From Glossina fuscipes (Eukaryota; Arthropoda; Insecta; Diptera; Glossinidae): 64,000 nucleotides of DNA. This document shows positions 34,977-46,821 of the stretch, piece by piece. Made by a program: the position numbers and the translations under genes. The DNA is taken from NCBI RefSeq assembly GCF_014805625.2, contig NW_023998491.1:309056-373055 (forward strand), written 5' to 3'. Within the stretch, counting starts at the first letter, position 1; every line of letters starts with the position of its first letter. Below the pieces are notes generated by a model. It worked only from the letters and a program-made list of their open reading frames with translations, had not been told where the DNA came from and ran no database searches.

Positions 34977-35690
34977 TTTGAATGTAAATTTTTTCTTCTT
35001 TTTTTACTCTGATTGCTATTATTACAGTTACTTTTACTTTTAATATCCGGTTTTCCAAATGAAATTTATATTAAGTTTTTTTTTTTTTGTTTACTTTGCT
35101 TTTTAATTGAAATTAAATTAGTCGAAATGAAAATTTCTTTCAATTTTCGTAGATGAGTGGGTGTTTGTGCTTATGTGTGCGTGCCGCATCTACAAATAGG
35201 AATGATTGTCAATTTTGCGGTTTTTTGTTTTTAATGTTAGCAATCGTTAACGTTATACACCTTCAGCTAAATATTTTTTGGTTAATTTTTGTAATTTATT
35301 GCAAAATGTATATCTCTCCTGATCTTGTGGTTGATTAATTGACAGTTAGATGATTTGCGAAATCTTAGTGTTAATTGCTGCTGTGGCTTGCAATTGTTTT
35401 CTGTCGTTTATATTATAAAATAATGTTGCGCTGACTCGACAAAGTTTAGCACAAAAAAATAAAAAAAAAAAAAAAACGAAAACATTACAATCGCGAGCAA
35501 ATTGTTATGATAACTGAATTAAACTGTGAAAAAACCTGTACCTGTATCACTGTAAAAAAAAATTAGGAAAATTATTTTCAGCTAAAATCGAATTTTTCAT
35601 ACCCATCAGTGGTATTTAAAAAAAAAACTAATCAAATGTATTGTGACATTTTATAACATTTAGTGGGCATGGTTGATGTTTTTTATTTTT
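34977..35690. other. Upstream of FLVCR start: probable 5' UTR/promoter area, not resolved
   Basis: AT-rich with T runs (35076-35089) and an A run (35454-35476). The FLVCR transcript must start in or beyond this stretch on the minus strand. I saw no convincing TATA or initiator combination or upstream exon, so no promoter is called. Confidence 0.35.
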
Positions 35691-36195
35691 CTAGAACTAA
35701 AATTACTATAATGTCACCCAGGGAGTATATATAAAAATCTGTACCGTCTGGTAAGTTCTAGTTTCTGAGTAATAGATAAAAAGAGCAGAAAGCAGAGATG
35801 TTCTCAGTTCCTGGTACGTTGAAGGTATGTTTGTTTGACCGGTTCGCTCCATTTTCTATAGCAATCTATTTGCAATAGTTTCCCATGCTTTTGTTAAATT
35901 TGAAGCTAGTATCTCCATATTTGGGTTCGGAAGAATGTTTACCACAGATGGACATATAGACAGACACATGAAAAGTGGGGCAGATGGAGACAAACACATG
36001 GAAAGAGGGACAGATGGAGGCAGGCACATAAAAAGAGGGACAGATGGAGGCAGACACATAAAAAGAGGGACAGATGGAGGCAGACACATGAAAAGGGAGA
36101 TAGACGGAGACTCGGTGGAATTAACCTGCTTAGATCGATTCAGAAAAATCACATGTACTTTACCAAACTGCGAATCCTTTGACAAAATGAATATG
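35690..36195 (-). mobile_element. Family A element with 30 bp minisatellite, minus orientation
   Basis: Contains GCAGAAAGCAGAGATGTTCT, CAGTTCCTGGTACG, GACCGGTTCGCTCCATTTTC, a minisatellite (35940-36115), and TTAGATCGATTCAGAAAAAT. This is the reverse complement order of family A with the GTCY block expanded. Confidence 0.65.
35940..36115 (-). repeat. 30 bp minisatellite derived from a GTCY block
   Basis: On the plus strand, about five copies of a unit reading ACAGATGGAGGCAGACACAT followed by RAAAAGAGGG. The three central units are nearly identical. It keeps frames open on both strands; these are artefacts. Confidence 0.85.
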
Positions 36196-36834
36196 CCCTC
36201 CTAGTATTAAGTGGTGGATAAAAAATGGTAGAAAAATTTGTCATAAAATATATTTTATAGCTTTTGCTTAGTACGCAAATCAAAAAAAAAAAAAAAAAAA
36301 AAAAAACAGCACAAAAAGATAAATATATTTGACATAGAAAAAATTTATATGCAAACAATTCGTCAGAAAAACGGAGAAGAAGGCGACGCATAAAATAGAT
36401 TTATGATAAACGCAAATAAAGTAAAGTTAGTCGTGAAGCAATTATGCTTTCATCCCTTTCTTTATAATTGGATTCCTCTTTAGCTTGATTTCTCTTTAAA
36501 ACATATGCTTAAATTTATTATTTCCGTTTGTGTAAAGCACAAAAAACAAAACTGCTTATCTATCTACAAAAGTATAAATTGCTTATAGTGACAGCAATTT
36601 ATATACATTTGTTACAAAGTTTTCCAAAATCGCTAGTAATACAGACCCTAATCGAAAATAAATGGGTTTTCTTTGAGTAACTTCAAGTTTGGCTAAGCGT
36701 TGTAAGTAATCGCTTCAGAACTTAATCGCTTAACTTCATCTCATTACTTATCTTCCTTAATAACAAAAAAAACTTCACTTAAACAGCCTTAAGTTTGAGG
36801 ACGCATTGTTTACAATGACTAGCTTTTTGTACCC

Positions 36835-37905
36835 TACCTCGCCACTTGTAGTACATGCTATGTTAAGTTGGTGCGGACGTATCGGAACACTCAGAAGGAC
36901 TTAAGATAGACGTACTTTTTATTGTATTCAAGATAACTTTTTAAATCGATCTAAGCCTGACTGTCTGTCCGTCTGATGTATGTGGGTCTGTATTTACCTT
37001 CAAGCTACAGGTCGCAATTTTTGCGATATTTCGCTGAAATTTCTCTAAGGTCTAAGCACGAACCCTATTAAAAATGGTTCGGATCGGTGCACTTTTTCAA
37101 CCAGTCCCCACGGCCACTTCATAACGGCCTCATCTGAGAAGTTGTTATATAGAAAAAATTTGTAATTTTTAAAATATCTCGGCAGAAGTGACTAAGTATT
37201 TGTATTTCGCCATTCTAAATTGGTGTGAAAACTTTGGACCGGCAGGGACAATATTTTGAACTCCTTCTCATATAACCGTTCCTAAGGAAATTGAAGCTTT
37301 GTGTATGCTAAAAAGATCTAATTTCCAATATTTCGTGGTGAAAGTAGGCTCACAATTCTAAATTGACAAAGAAATCTACCTTACCGAATTTGGACCACGC
37401 AAGTCTATTTTTTGAATAGTATCGCATGAATATTGCGAGGATTCCCATAACACGCAAAACCTTGTAAGCTAAAAGAGCGTAATTTTTTTGTGATGAAAAT
37501 TTGTTTGTGATAGGTGTTAAATAAAGAAATTAAGTGGACCTAGTTTAAACTACATAAGTCTATTTCTTGGCAACACTCCATCTAAGATATCTCATGAATA
37601 GTAAGTCCTTCCGAAAAAGGCTTAACATTTAATATGTTATGATGAAAATTAATCCACAGTTGCGTTTCAGCAAAGAAAAAATATTGGATCACATAGTTCT
37701 ATTTTTTATACATATGGAAAGAGTTAGTCCAAGCTTCCAATTTGCGAGCTTTCATCAAAATTATGGCTTTGCATGAAAATAATGCGTACTTTTTGGTACA
37801 TTATCACCAAACTGTGTGCATAGGTGTATTAGGCGAAGCGGTGTAGCTTATGTAATGTAGTGGGCGTTGCTCGATTATAACGTTCTTCCTTGTTAATCAT
37901 TGCAA
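36835..37905 (+). mobile_element. Family B element, long form
   Basis: Starts ACCCTACCTCGCCACTTGTA, GTGCGGACGTATCGGAACAC, TTAAGATAGACGTACTTTTT. The core is TTTTTAAATCGATCTAAGCC with CTGTCTGTCCGTCTG, then CTACAGGTCGCAATTTTTGC and GGTTCGGATCGGTGCACTTT. It continues about 700 bp with blocks (ATTTCGTGGTGAAAGTAGGC; AATTTGGACCACGCAAGTC) shared with 43010-43925 and 49560-50410. No coding capacity. Confidence 0.75.
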
Positions 37906-38284
37906 AGGGTTAAATCTTAAATCATTATTCATAATTAAATGTTTATGTTTAACTCTACTGACCTTTTGCACTGAGCAAGCATTGCCATTAGGCGCTTAAA
38001 ATACACTACAACTCCGAAGGCTTTCATTTTTAGGTCATTATCAGTACATAACCGACAAGTACGGCTAGTTGCTTCTTACTAAGGAACTTCGTAGGAACTC
38101 GTATATAGTTCATTGTGCAGCGTTGCATTTGGATTATAGGATTATAAGTTTACTGATTGATCTCTTTTGTTGCTTTTGAGACTTAAGTTTGCATAAACTC
38201 GCTTAAGCCTTCAGCTTTCATAACTGAACAATTTGCTTAACTGATTGCTAATAACGGTTTGCTCGTTCATTTATTCACTAACAT

Positions 38285-38595
38285 TATACTATACAAGACT
38301 TGCGCGGATCTATGCAATTCTGAGAAGGATTTGAGACAAACGCAATCGATTCAGATCACTTTTTGAATCAATTTAAGTTTGTCTGTCCGTCTTCTTTTCT
38401 TGCAGGTCGCAATTCTTGAGATCTTTTCGTGTGTTTGTTCAAAGATAAACGAGTGATATGCAAAATGTGTCGGATTGGTTTACTTTTTCGACCACTTCTC
38501 AAATGAAACCTTATTTCAAAAAGCCGTTATATGAATAAATAGAGTGGTATAGAGTATCGAACGGTGCTTAGTGCTTTCGCTTGCCATTCAATAAC
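38285..38595 (+). mobile_element. Family B element, short form
   Basis: Contains ACTTGCGCGGATCTATGCAA, TGAGAAGGATTTGAGACAAA, the core ACTTTTTGAATCAATTTAAG plus GTCTGTCCGTC, GCAGGTCGCAATTCTTGAG, and ends at GTGCTTTCGCTTGCC. It is about 310 bp, with the long-form interior missing. Confidence 0.7.
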
Positions 38596-38954
38596 TTGTA
38601 TTAAATAAAAATTTCCAATGAGGTAAATGTTACACTGCTGCCTTACTTATTATCAACTATTTCCAATAATAGGCGTCACATTTAATGGCTTAAAGTCATC
38701 CATTGTTGTAAAAAATCTAAAATTTCTAGAGTTAGTTTTCACAAGCGATTGTGAATCGATTAACTGCTTCCTACTAATGATTTGTCCGATAAATTATTGC
38801 TTTTACTTAGATAAAAGCGTTTAATTAAACATTGCTTCTAATTGCTACAACTAAACAATTTAATCCGGTGTTATTGTGTATCTTCTCTGCATTCTTTCTT
38901 TAAAAGCATTTTACATACAATTAAATTATTTAAGTCATTTTATGCGTATCACTA

Positions 38955-39830
38955 AAAGGTGAGGATATATTCATTTTGCTGAAACGTTTACAACGCCCAG
39001 CAAAAACTTCAGAGATATTACACGGTATATATATTCTTGATCACCAAATAGTGAATCGATTAAAGAATTTCGTGTGGCACTCTGTACAATGTCTGTTGTA
39101 AGAATTCTCCTAGGCGCGAGAATGAAGCTATCGTCTTCATATTTGACAGAGACACCGGAAGTTCATGTGCGCAGGTTCGTATAGAAAATTCACTAAATCG
39201 CTCTTTGGATCCGCCTACAGCACTACATAAACTGAGAACACCACTGCTTTTCGCTCATTACTCGTCAACTGCAGCAGATAGATGTACAAATATTTAAACG
39301 TTTGTTCTAAGCGCAATGTTATAGTAAGGAAAATTGACCATGCCTACCGAATATTTAATTTTTTTTCCATGCCTCTATAACACGGGGATGCAAGCTTCAA
39401 AAGCTTCATAAAGTATATAGATTTTTGGTCAGTTTCAAATTCGGAATACATCTAAGCTTTTCCGTTTGTTCGTCTGTCAGTCCGTCCTTGTGTGCGTCAG
39501 GCCAACAGCGAAGTATCTGCGGCACAAATTGTTCCTTTCGCAAAACGGACGATATTGGCTACAAACTGGCAAAATAGTTGAAAAGTAGCCCACACAGGTC
39601 AAAGAACACGTCTGCAACGCTCACACCTACATATAACCAAACAATGAAAACATCTTTGCATTCCGCATCTTCCGCTCGTTGCTCACAATCTACAACAGAT
39701 ATACCATATAAATTTCCACAAAATTGTTCTAAAAGAATAAAAAAACTGAGCCGCACACACCCAACGTTATCATTATATTTCGCTTTTTTCCTTTTTTTTT
39801 ATCTTTTAAGGGAGAACACAGTCACAGCTC
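38955..39830 (+). mobile_element. Family A element, near full length
   Basis: GAGGATATATTCATTTTGC, GAAACGTTTACAACGCCCAG, ATATATATTCTTGATCACCA, AATCGATTAAAG, GAATGAAGCTATCGTCTTCA, second core TCAGTTTCAAATTCGGAATA with CGTCTGTCAGTCCGTCC (39430-39490). The 3' terminal GGGTATA box is not clear. Confidence 0.7.
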
Positions 39831-41385
39831 TCTTGACTGCTAACTATTATGCGTGACGCGTACTTCTACGTTAGGCTGATTTAGTCTAATCAAAGCGTTA
39901 TATGAATATTCACTACTATCACTAAATAGCTTTCTTATCTGAAAGTGATAAAAGTACGGAATCTTTTAACTGTTTGATATTTCAAATTCTATGTAGATTA
40001 TATAATAAAGAATATCGTATATGTATTTATTTTTGGCTAAAGAAAAGGGGACTTTACGAAATTATGACCTTACGTTATAAGAATACCCTATAAATAACTA
40101 AATTGGTGATAAGTTTGATTCGATTGAGTTATGTCTACTAACGCGTTCACATGATGGCCTTTGAACTGCATTGTTAACTCCATTTTGCGACTACGGTAAC
40201 GAAAATGGCCTTAAGTACGACATGCATACAATGAATGCATTTGCATCATGCACTATGTAAAATATTCCTTTTTTCATGATTTTTTATATGTTCAATTAAA
40301 TATAAACATGTACGACGAAATCGCTTCTTGACATTTGAGCGCATGATGCAAATGCATTTATTCATCATCCCTGCCGAACGACGGCTTACATGTGTCAATG
40401 TTAAACTATTGGTTTTTCTTTTACTACTTTATAGAAAGCGAAGAGCGATATAAGTGCAAGTGTGTACAATTTTTCAGGATCTTGAGAGTAAGGCGACTAC
40501 CAGTGCAACCGGTAAATATTAGTTTGCTACTAAAGCTCTTGGAAGTTTGAAATGCATAACATAGTTGGCCAAAAAAAATGCGCCTGAAAACTTCTAGGTT
40601 CACGTCGTATTAACTTATCTTCACTTAAGAATGCTTCCTCATCGGGTTTCTGATAGGTGAAAACAAATTTTTATAACCATCTAGAAGTCTATCACTTCTC
40701 ACAATCTCTTCTTCTTCCATAAGTCGACAAATCAACAGCAAATGATTCACTAGGTCGAGTAATAATATTACATAACATAAATAAAAGGAATATAATAAAT
40801 AGGCAAATAAAGCACTTTAAGGCAAATGGGTTGGTTGCCTTCTCATAAAAAATTTCACATAGAAATTTCTAAATATGATAAAGCGCTATAAGATTGAAAG
40901 CGCTCCCAGGGTCTTATGATATCAAATGCAAACCCATGATTAGAAACTCTTAGTTGTGATACTAATGCCTTTGCAAAGATCTGTTCCTTTCCCCTCTCTC
41001 TTAATGTCTACATTAATGACCTAATGCTTCTTCATTGCATCTTGCATCCGGTCAAAATTAGAGTATAACTCGCATTTGCAAGCGAGAGCCTTCAAATTTG
41101 GCTTGAAGGTCCTCGACTGCATATAGCGAAAAGCTCAGGCGCTCATGGGCGACGGAAGTCTGTCCAAAACTCTCGGTACCACTAAGCATCTGCTTGATGT
41201 AGTATGTGCTGCGACTATGTACAGATACATTCAGGGCAAGTGTTCTACAGGCATAAAAGAGATTTGTCCACTAGTTAACTTCAAACCCATGCTTCCTTAA
41301 GTTGCCCGTGTACCGCACACGACCCTACCGCGACTCGTCGTTTTTTAAGCTTAGTGTGGTTAGTGGTTGAATAATCAACCAACTG
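39830..41385. other. No gene recognised; holds an inverted repeat
   Basis: Apart from the inverted repeat listed separately, I saw no coding-like or repeated segment. 41040-41260 is less AT-rich than its surroundings but unidentifiable. Confidence 0.4.
40230..40364. repeat. 24 bp inverted repeat with ATGCAAAT octamers
   Basis: The left arm (40230-40251) reads ATGAATGCATTTGCATCATG and the right arm (40341-40364) reads GCATGATGCAAATGCATTTA. The arms are reverse complements over about 20 bp, with a small indel outside, separated by about 90 bp. Each arm carries an ATGCAAAT octamer. It could be the ends of a small MITE or a paired binding site. Confidence 0.7.
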
Positions 41386-41386
41386 T

Positions 41387-41535
41387 AGTCGTTTCTACCA
41401 GGCCTGATATCTCCATTTTCAAGACGAACGCTCACAAACACTACTCCCTTACTCCACGAATATCTTTCTATAAACCTTCCTGATCAACACCATGCTCGCA
41501 TGTAGAGGGAACAACCCCTGAATGATCGGTTATAG
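41387..41535 (-). repeat. Repeat D, copy 2
   Basis: CTCACAAACACTACTCCCTT, TATCTTTCTATAAACCTTCC, TGATCAACACCATGCTCGCA and AACCCCTGAATGATCGGTTA follow the same order as copy 1. Confidence 0.6.
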
Positions 41536-41619
41536 AAGAAGAAAATTGCAATTTTGAACGCAAGTGAGTAATAGCAAGTTCTGCAAGTAAATAAATGTTC
41601 CCTCTTTTAATACCACTAC

Positions 41620-41780
41620 TTTCTCAGCATTCTCAACAACTTGCCCTATACTGGACGACACATCACTGACTTCTCCACGAGTTTTGGGAGAAAATTCGCT
41701 GTTTTATTTACATTTCTTGCTGAACCCCATCACGTCTGCACGTGTAGGACTTATCTCCTAAATTGCTAATTATATTAGAT
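41620..41780 (-). repeat. Repeat D, copy 3 (weak)
   Basis: CTTGCTGAACCCCATCACGT, CTGCACGTGTAGGACTTATC and TCCTAAATTGCTAATTATA resemble copies 1 and 2 over the right half only. Confidence 0.45.
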
Positions 41781-42162
41781 TACGATCAACACCTAGATCG
41801 TCGTTCCCGCATAATATTTAAAAATCCCATTATATTTAATAAACAAATAGCTAATAATTGTTGATTCGTTAACTGATAAAATTTTGTTTTCTTTTCAAGT
41901 TTTTTAAAACACTTGCGCTAACGTTATATAAACACACTACACTTTATCGTGTTTTGAAATTTCGCATTTTCTTCAAATTTTTATTAAACACCAAGACCGT
42001 AGACACCGTAAACACCGTATTATCGATACATTGTTTTTAGCGATGATTTAGCTTAACGTTCGATGCATAACTGAGAACCTGACTCAATAAAAAGATAACA
42101 AAAATGTTTTAAAACCCATTTTATTTTGGTAGAGTCATAACGACGTCATTTACCTAACATCA

Positions 42163-42180
42163 TAGAGAGATAGTGAAAGT

Positions 42181-42237
<57 letters not shown>

Positions 42238-42240
42238 CGA
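42163..42240 (+). repeat. (GA)n microsatellite
   Basis: About 75 bp of GA with a few A insertions. The surrounding 41800-43010 has no recognised gene; a T run lies at 42419-42438. Confidence 0.92.
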
Positions 42241-43009
42241 GCGAAGGAAAAGCAGAACTAACATATAAGAGAAACGTTTTATATGAATTGCAATCAGTGT
42301 TGTTGAACAATATGACATTTCCCTGATAACAAAATGTTACACTACACACCTACTTACTTGGGGACTCTATATGCGTCTGTCTGTCAATAAAAGTGTTATC
42401 TGTTGACAAATTGTTTTGGTTTTTTTTTTTTTTTTTTTGGATTTGCTTTCACTTTTCATCCAGAAAATATGTTGTGCACCAGAGGCATATGCTGATGGGT
42501 GTGCATCATAGCATGCTGACAAATGCTTGTTTAGTAATTATTATAACATTTGCTTGCAGGGCGTTTTTTTTTGTTACATACATATAAAACTGAAGATTAA
42601 ATTAATTACAATTTCCCAGAATTATTTATAATTTTTCCAGTCTTTAGTTGATTTAATTACCCTTTTCATATAATAGACAAAGAATATTAAACGGCTTAAT
42701 ACATATCAAGAATAAATTAACATATTTCTCCGGAATATATTTACTTGGCTAGATGTTAAACAAAACAACGGAAGCTTTTAATTCAATTCAACTGAAAAAA
42801 TAAATCTTAAACTAAGTAAGAAATACATGCTTTTGTTAAGTCGAATCTTGAGTACCTCTCAATGACAAAAGAGACTATTAAGTACGCAAAAATATATTTT
42901 GATATTAATTATAGCAATAAGATTATCCCAACATTAATTAATAATTTTAAGCACTGTCCCTAACGTCGGTGTGCAGGCCCCAAAGTGAGTACATAAGAAA
43001 AGTACCGCG

Positions 43010-43925
43010 TTTACATCCTACACCGTTTGTGATGCAGGGTATATTATATTTTGGTGCTTAAGATAGATCGACCCATCTTTTATTAAGCTTTTTACTAAGA
43101 TTGCTTATGCGTTTGTCCGTCTGATGTTTGTGCAGGAATATATCTGACGCGCTTTCATCCAAGGACGAACACTACTGAAAATAGTTCGGCTCGGTTCACT
43201 TTTTCGACCACTCCCCATAGTCGTTATGTGAAAAAAAAAGTTAAAATTTACAGCATTTTTCAACGAAAAGTTTTCAAAAAGTTTAATAGCTGTGTAATAG
43301 TATTTTGATATTTTAAATTAGTAAAAAATTGAAAAAATTGGTTCAGTTGAAGCTCTTCTCATATAACTGCGCCTACGAAAACTGAATCTTTATATTGTAA
43401 AACGATCTAGTTTTCAACATTTATGATGAAGATTTGATTGTGACAGTAAATTGACAAAAAAATGTAGTGGACCACATCGGTCCATTTATTGAACACCACT
43501 AAAAATAAGATTTCTCAAAAAATAGGTCCATCCGGAAGAGGTTTCATTTTTCGTATTTTATGGCGAAAATTTTTCTCAATAAATCAACGATGAGTAATTT
43601 TGATCAGATAGGTGTATTCTTGGGATCCTAACATATATAGGGGTTATCATGAAAAACAAGTCCTTATATGCATGCAAAGTCCAGTTTTTAGTTTTTATGA
43701 CAGCAACCGAAAAATAATAATAATTTTCGGGAAGTAAATTAGGTTTGCTATATTTCACGCTATAGGATGTTTTGGGAACCCAACAATACGCGGACTTTCA
43801 TCAAAAGTATGCCTTCCCATGAGAGTAATGTGTAATTTTTGGGGTATCATTAGCAAAACGAGTGCATAATTCTGCTAAGCGAAGTTTTGCGGCATATCTT
43901 AAATGCGGGTTTGTTCGACTATAAA
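43010..43925 (+). mobile_element. Family B element, long form
   Basis: TACACCGTTTGTGATGCAGG, AAGATAGATCGACCCATCTT, GTTTGTCCGTCTGATG, ATAGTTCGGCTCGGTTCACT, TTTTTCGACCACTCCCCATA, then long-form blocks including TTTGATCAGATAGGTGTATT and ATATAGGGGTTATCATG. Ends near GGCGGCATATCTTAAATGCG-like sequence. The 5' core is partly deleted. Confidence 0.65.
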
Positions 43926-44934
43926 GTCTTCTTCACTTCAATGGTTTTGTTTAAACTGTGGTATACAATTTTGCGGATTAACTTTACTAAGTTATAACGG
44001 ATAAGCCAGTGTTTTTCGACTACAATGCACTTAATTATGCGTGGATCAACTCTATTTTTATACCACATACTACTTTCAGTGGGGGCATATTGAGTTTGTG
44101 CGAAAATATGCACTGTCCTGCTGATATTTGCCCATGTGTCCAATTTTCAAAGCACAATATCCGATGTATCAATGAAATCTGCAAGATAAACGTTGGGAAT
44201 GTTCCATTTTTGCCATCACCATAGCGATAAGGTATAATCCTTAATATTTTCTAATAAAAGCTAATCCATGTAATATAAATGAAGTTTAGTAAGTTTGGAC
44301 TACATAGGTATATTTTTCGGATCCCCTCCCCCATGTAAGTTTTGCCATCAAAACTGAGCCATTGTGGGAAGTTTTTTGAAGATTGGTCAAGCCCATGCGA
44401 TGAAGGGTGTTAAATAGTCAGCTTTGCTTATTCATTCCATTTTAATTTGATTAAATTGCATTATGACCTAAAAATGTATGCGATAAGTTTCGATTATCAA
44501 GCACAACTTTTGTGACCGTGAAAATATCAATAGCGAGGGTCAACAACATGAAGTTGAACAGAATTCGACATTTCGAATATCTGCTTAATGTATTCTTTTG
44601 TCCATTACGGAAGAATGGATGTATATTCAAAATATATACCGTTTCAGTCTTCCGCTTAGCGAAGTTTATATTTATTTGTTTTTAAAAATTGAGAAAAAAA
44701 ATTATTAAATTTTTTCATTTATTTAATAAATAATAAAATAATAATAACAATATTAATGAATAATAAAAATATATTTATTTAAGAATTATATCTCTTTATT
44801 TTAAATTGGCCACAATTGCGTGATTCACGAACGTGATGCGTGCATTTGCGTCACGTTTAGAGCCAATAGTCCTTGTTGTTAGTGTTCATTATTCTTTTAG
44901 TTACAGCATTTGTTTCTTTGGTCTATAAAAGTTG

Positions 44935-45605
44935 TAATAAAAACAGGTGAAAACATTATAGTCGCGCTAGGCCGACTATTAAATACTCTACAACCCATTT
45001 ACTATCACAATTCTTGTTTTTGCCAAAACTAGGCCGCGAAAGCCCAGATATAGTACAATAAATTTTTTATCTTAAATTACTATTATGATTTGATTTTCAT
45101 CATAAAAACTTGAAAAATATACCTCTTTCTCATATAAACTTTAGTTTTCTTTATGTGAAGGGGGTTCGCAAAAAATTGTCCGAGTCTGTTCAAAATTTTC
45201 AGACCAATTTAGAACGACGAAATAATATTACATAGTCACTTTTCTTAAGATTTTTTCAAAACTGAAATTTTTTCCACAAAACGATTTTTCAAAATGGGTC
45301 GTTATAAGGGGAGTGGTCGAAAAAATTGTCCGATCCAAGCAATTTTCAATAGCGTTCGTTCTTGGATCAAAACACGTTAATGTACCAAATTTCATCAAAA
45401 TATCTGAAAAATGTGGCCCTGTAGGTTGGTCATAAGGAAACATGACAGACGGACGAAAAGCCGGACAGACAGGCTTAGATCACAATCATTTCTGCACCGA
45501 TTGGCTTAACAAAAGGTGGGTCTATCTTAAGCCCTTCTGCGTGTTACATACGTCCGCACAAACTTAACATACCCTGTACTACAAGTGATGTAGGACATAA
45601 AAAGA
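44935..45605 (-). mobile_element. Family B element, minus orientation
   Basis: The right end carries GACAGACGGACG, CCGGACAGACAGGCTTAGAT, AAAAGGTGGGTCTATCTTAA, GCGTGTTACATACGTCCGCA and CCTGTACTACAAGTGATGTA. The interior (GGTCGAAAAAATTGTCCGAT, CAATAGCGTTCGTTCTTGGA) matches the reverse complement of other copies. Confidence 0.75.
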
Positions 45606-45784
45606 GGAAGCGATAGTTACGTATTGTGCTCAAATTAATTTCCGTGTTACGGTTGAGTAGTTAGACTGTAAGGTACTTAAAAACAGAATTCGGATTCAGT
45701 TCTCATTCCATTGGTGCCATGTTATTGTTTGGTTTTTGCGAAAACATATATTTTTCCGAGGGGGTTTGAAGTCTATTTTTAGAC

Positions 45785-46110
45785 CCCATACTACTTGTGG
45801 TACAAGAGTATACTAACTTTGCGCGGACGTATGCAATATGCAGAAGGACTTGGAATAGATCCACCTCTTGCTATACCATTTTAAGCTTGTCCGTCCGTCC
45901 ATCTATCCTGTTTTCTTGTGTTCAACCTACAGGACGTAATTATTGTGATATTTCGTTGAAATTTTTTAAAGTCACATGTTCTGGGCCAAGGTATTAAAAG
46001 TGGTTCGGATCAGACCGGTTTCCCCTCTCGTTTTGAAAAGCCGTTACATGAATAAGTATTAGCTCGTGTAGGGCATTTAACGATTGGCCACGGGATATCA
46101 CAGTGTTCTT
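45785..46110 (+). mobile_element. Family B element, short form (good copy)
   Basis: CCCCATACTACTTGTGGTAC, TTTGCGCGGACGTATGCAAT, GGAATAGATCCACCTCTTGC, GTCCGTCCGTCC, TGTTCAACCTACAGGACG, GTGGTTCGGATCAGACCGG, AAAGCCGTTACATGAATAAG, ending CAGTGTTCTTACTTGTT. About 325 bp and a useful reference for the short form. Confidence 0.75.
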
Positions 46111-46341
46111 ACTTGTTCGACCTTGCAACCGAAATGACAAAACTAGTATACTTCCTTATTACGTGGACAGCTACAAAGATAAATTAAGTGGAGGTTTTTT
46201 CCCATGGCTTTTCCCATTAAATTTGCTTAATTCAACAGAAAGAGAATAAATTTTTGATGTTAATAGAAATATTTTTATTTGTTCAAGCTTTTAAGAATAT
46301 GAAAAAAATAGTTTCACTTAGCTTAGTCTTAGAAGTGAACA

Positions 46342-46821
46342 TTGGCCACCTTCACCTGTAATCAGAGGCCAAGGTTTTCGGTAGACAAAAGCCTAGCGCT
46401 TCAAAGAGTTGGGTTTTCGTTCGCATATATATGCATTCGCCTCTTACGTCATGATGTTAGCTTGATGTGTTTTGACATTGCAAGCTGTCGGAGTCTAATC
46501 TTCCACCTTGAAAAGGTATATGCATTAATGGGATTAGCAAATTATTTGAAACACAAATCGTGTTCAGTTGTTGCAATAATTTTATGCAAGCAATTAGCGG
46601 TTTTTTCCATGCCTAGAGGTGGAAGTTTTTCGAAAAAATTTCTATTGTCACTAGATAATGTTGCACTGAAGTACAAAATAATGAACACAACATTATATTT
46701 TAAGGTATCAATGCCACCATATAACCGCCATGCTCTTTTACTTACTACGTTCAATGGCTCGTGTATGGCAATAAAAATGATTTCGTTGTTTTTATCACTT
46801 TTATTGCTGTCATATTTATAA
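46342..46821 (+). CDS. Unidentified open frame, 160 codons, probably not a gene
   Basis: The longest plus-strand frame outside low-complexity and repeat sequence. It opens without an ATG at its left end (the first internal Met lies several dozen codons in) and ends with a hydrophobic stretch (MISLFLSLLLLSYL). I recognise no family, and I see no flanking splice pair or polyadenylation signal. A 70-codon minus-strand frame overlaps it. A frame of this length can arise by chance in 64 kb, so confidence is low. Confidence 0.12.
   Translation: MATFTCNQRPRFSVDKSLALQRVGFSFAYICIRLLRHDVSLMCFDIASCRSLIFHLEKVYALMGLANYLKHKSCSVVAIILCKQLAVFSMPRGGSFSKKFLLSLDNVALKYKIMNTTLYFKVSMPPYNRHALLLTTFNGSCMAIKMISLFLSLLLLSYL

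Noticed and set aside
35856..36204. Frames of 73-109 codons with a regular 10-residue repeat
   Set aside because: Translation of the 30 bp minisatellite in a family A element on either strand.
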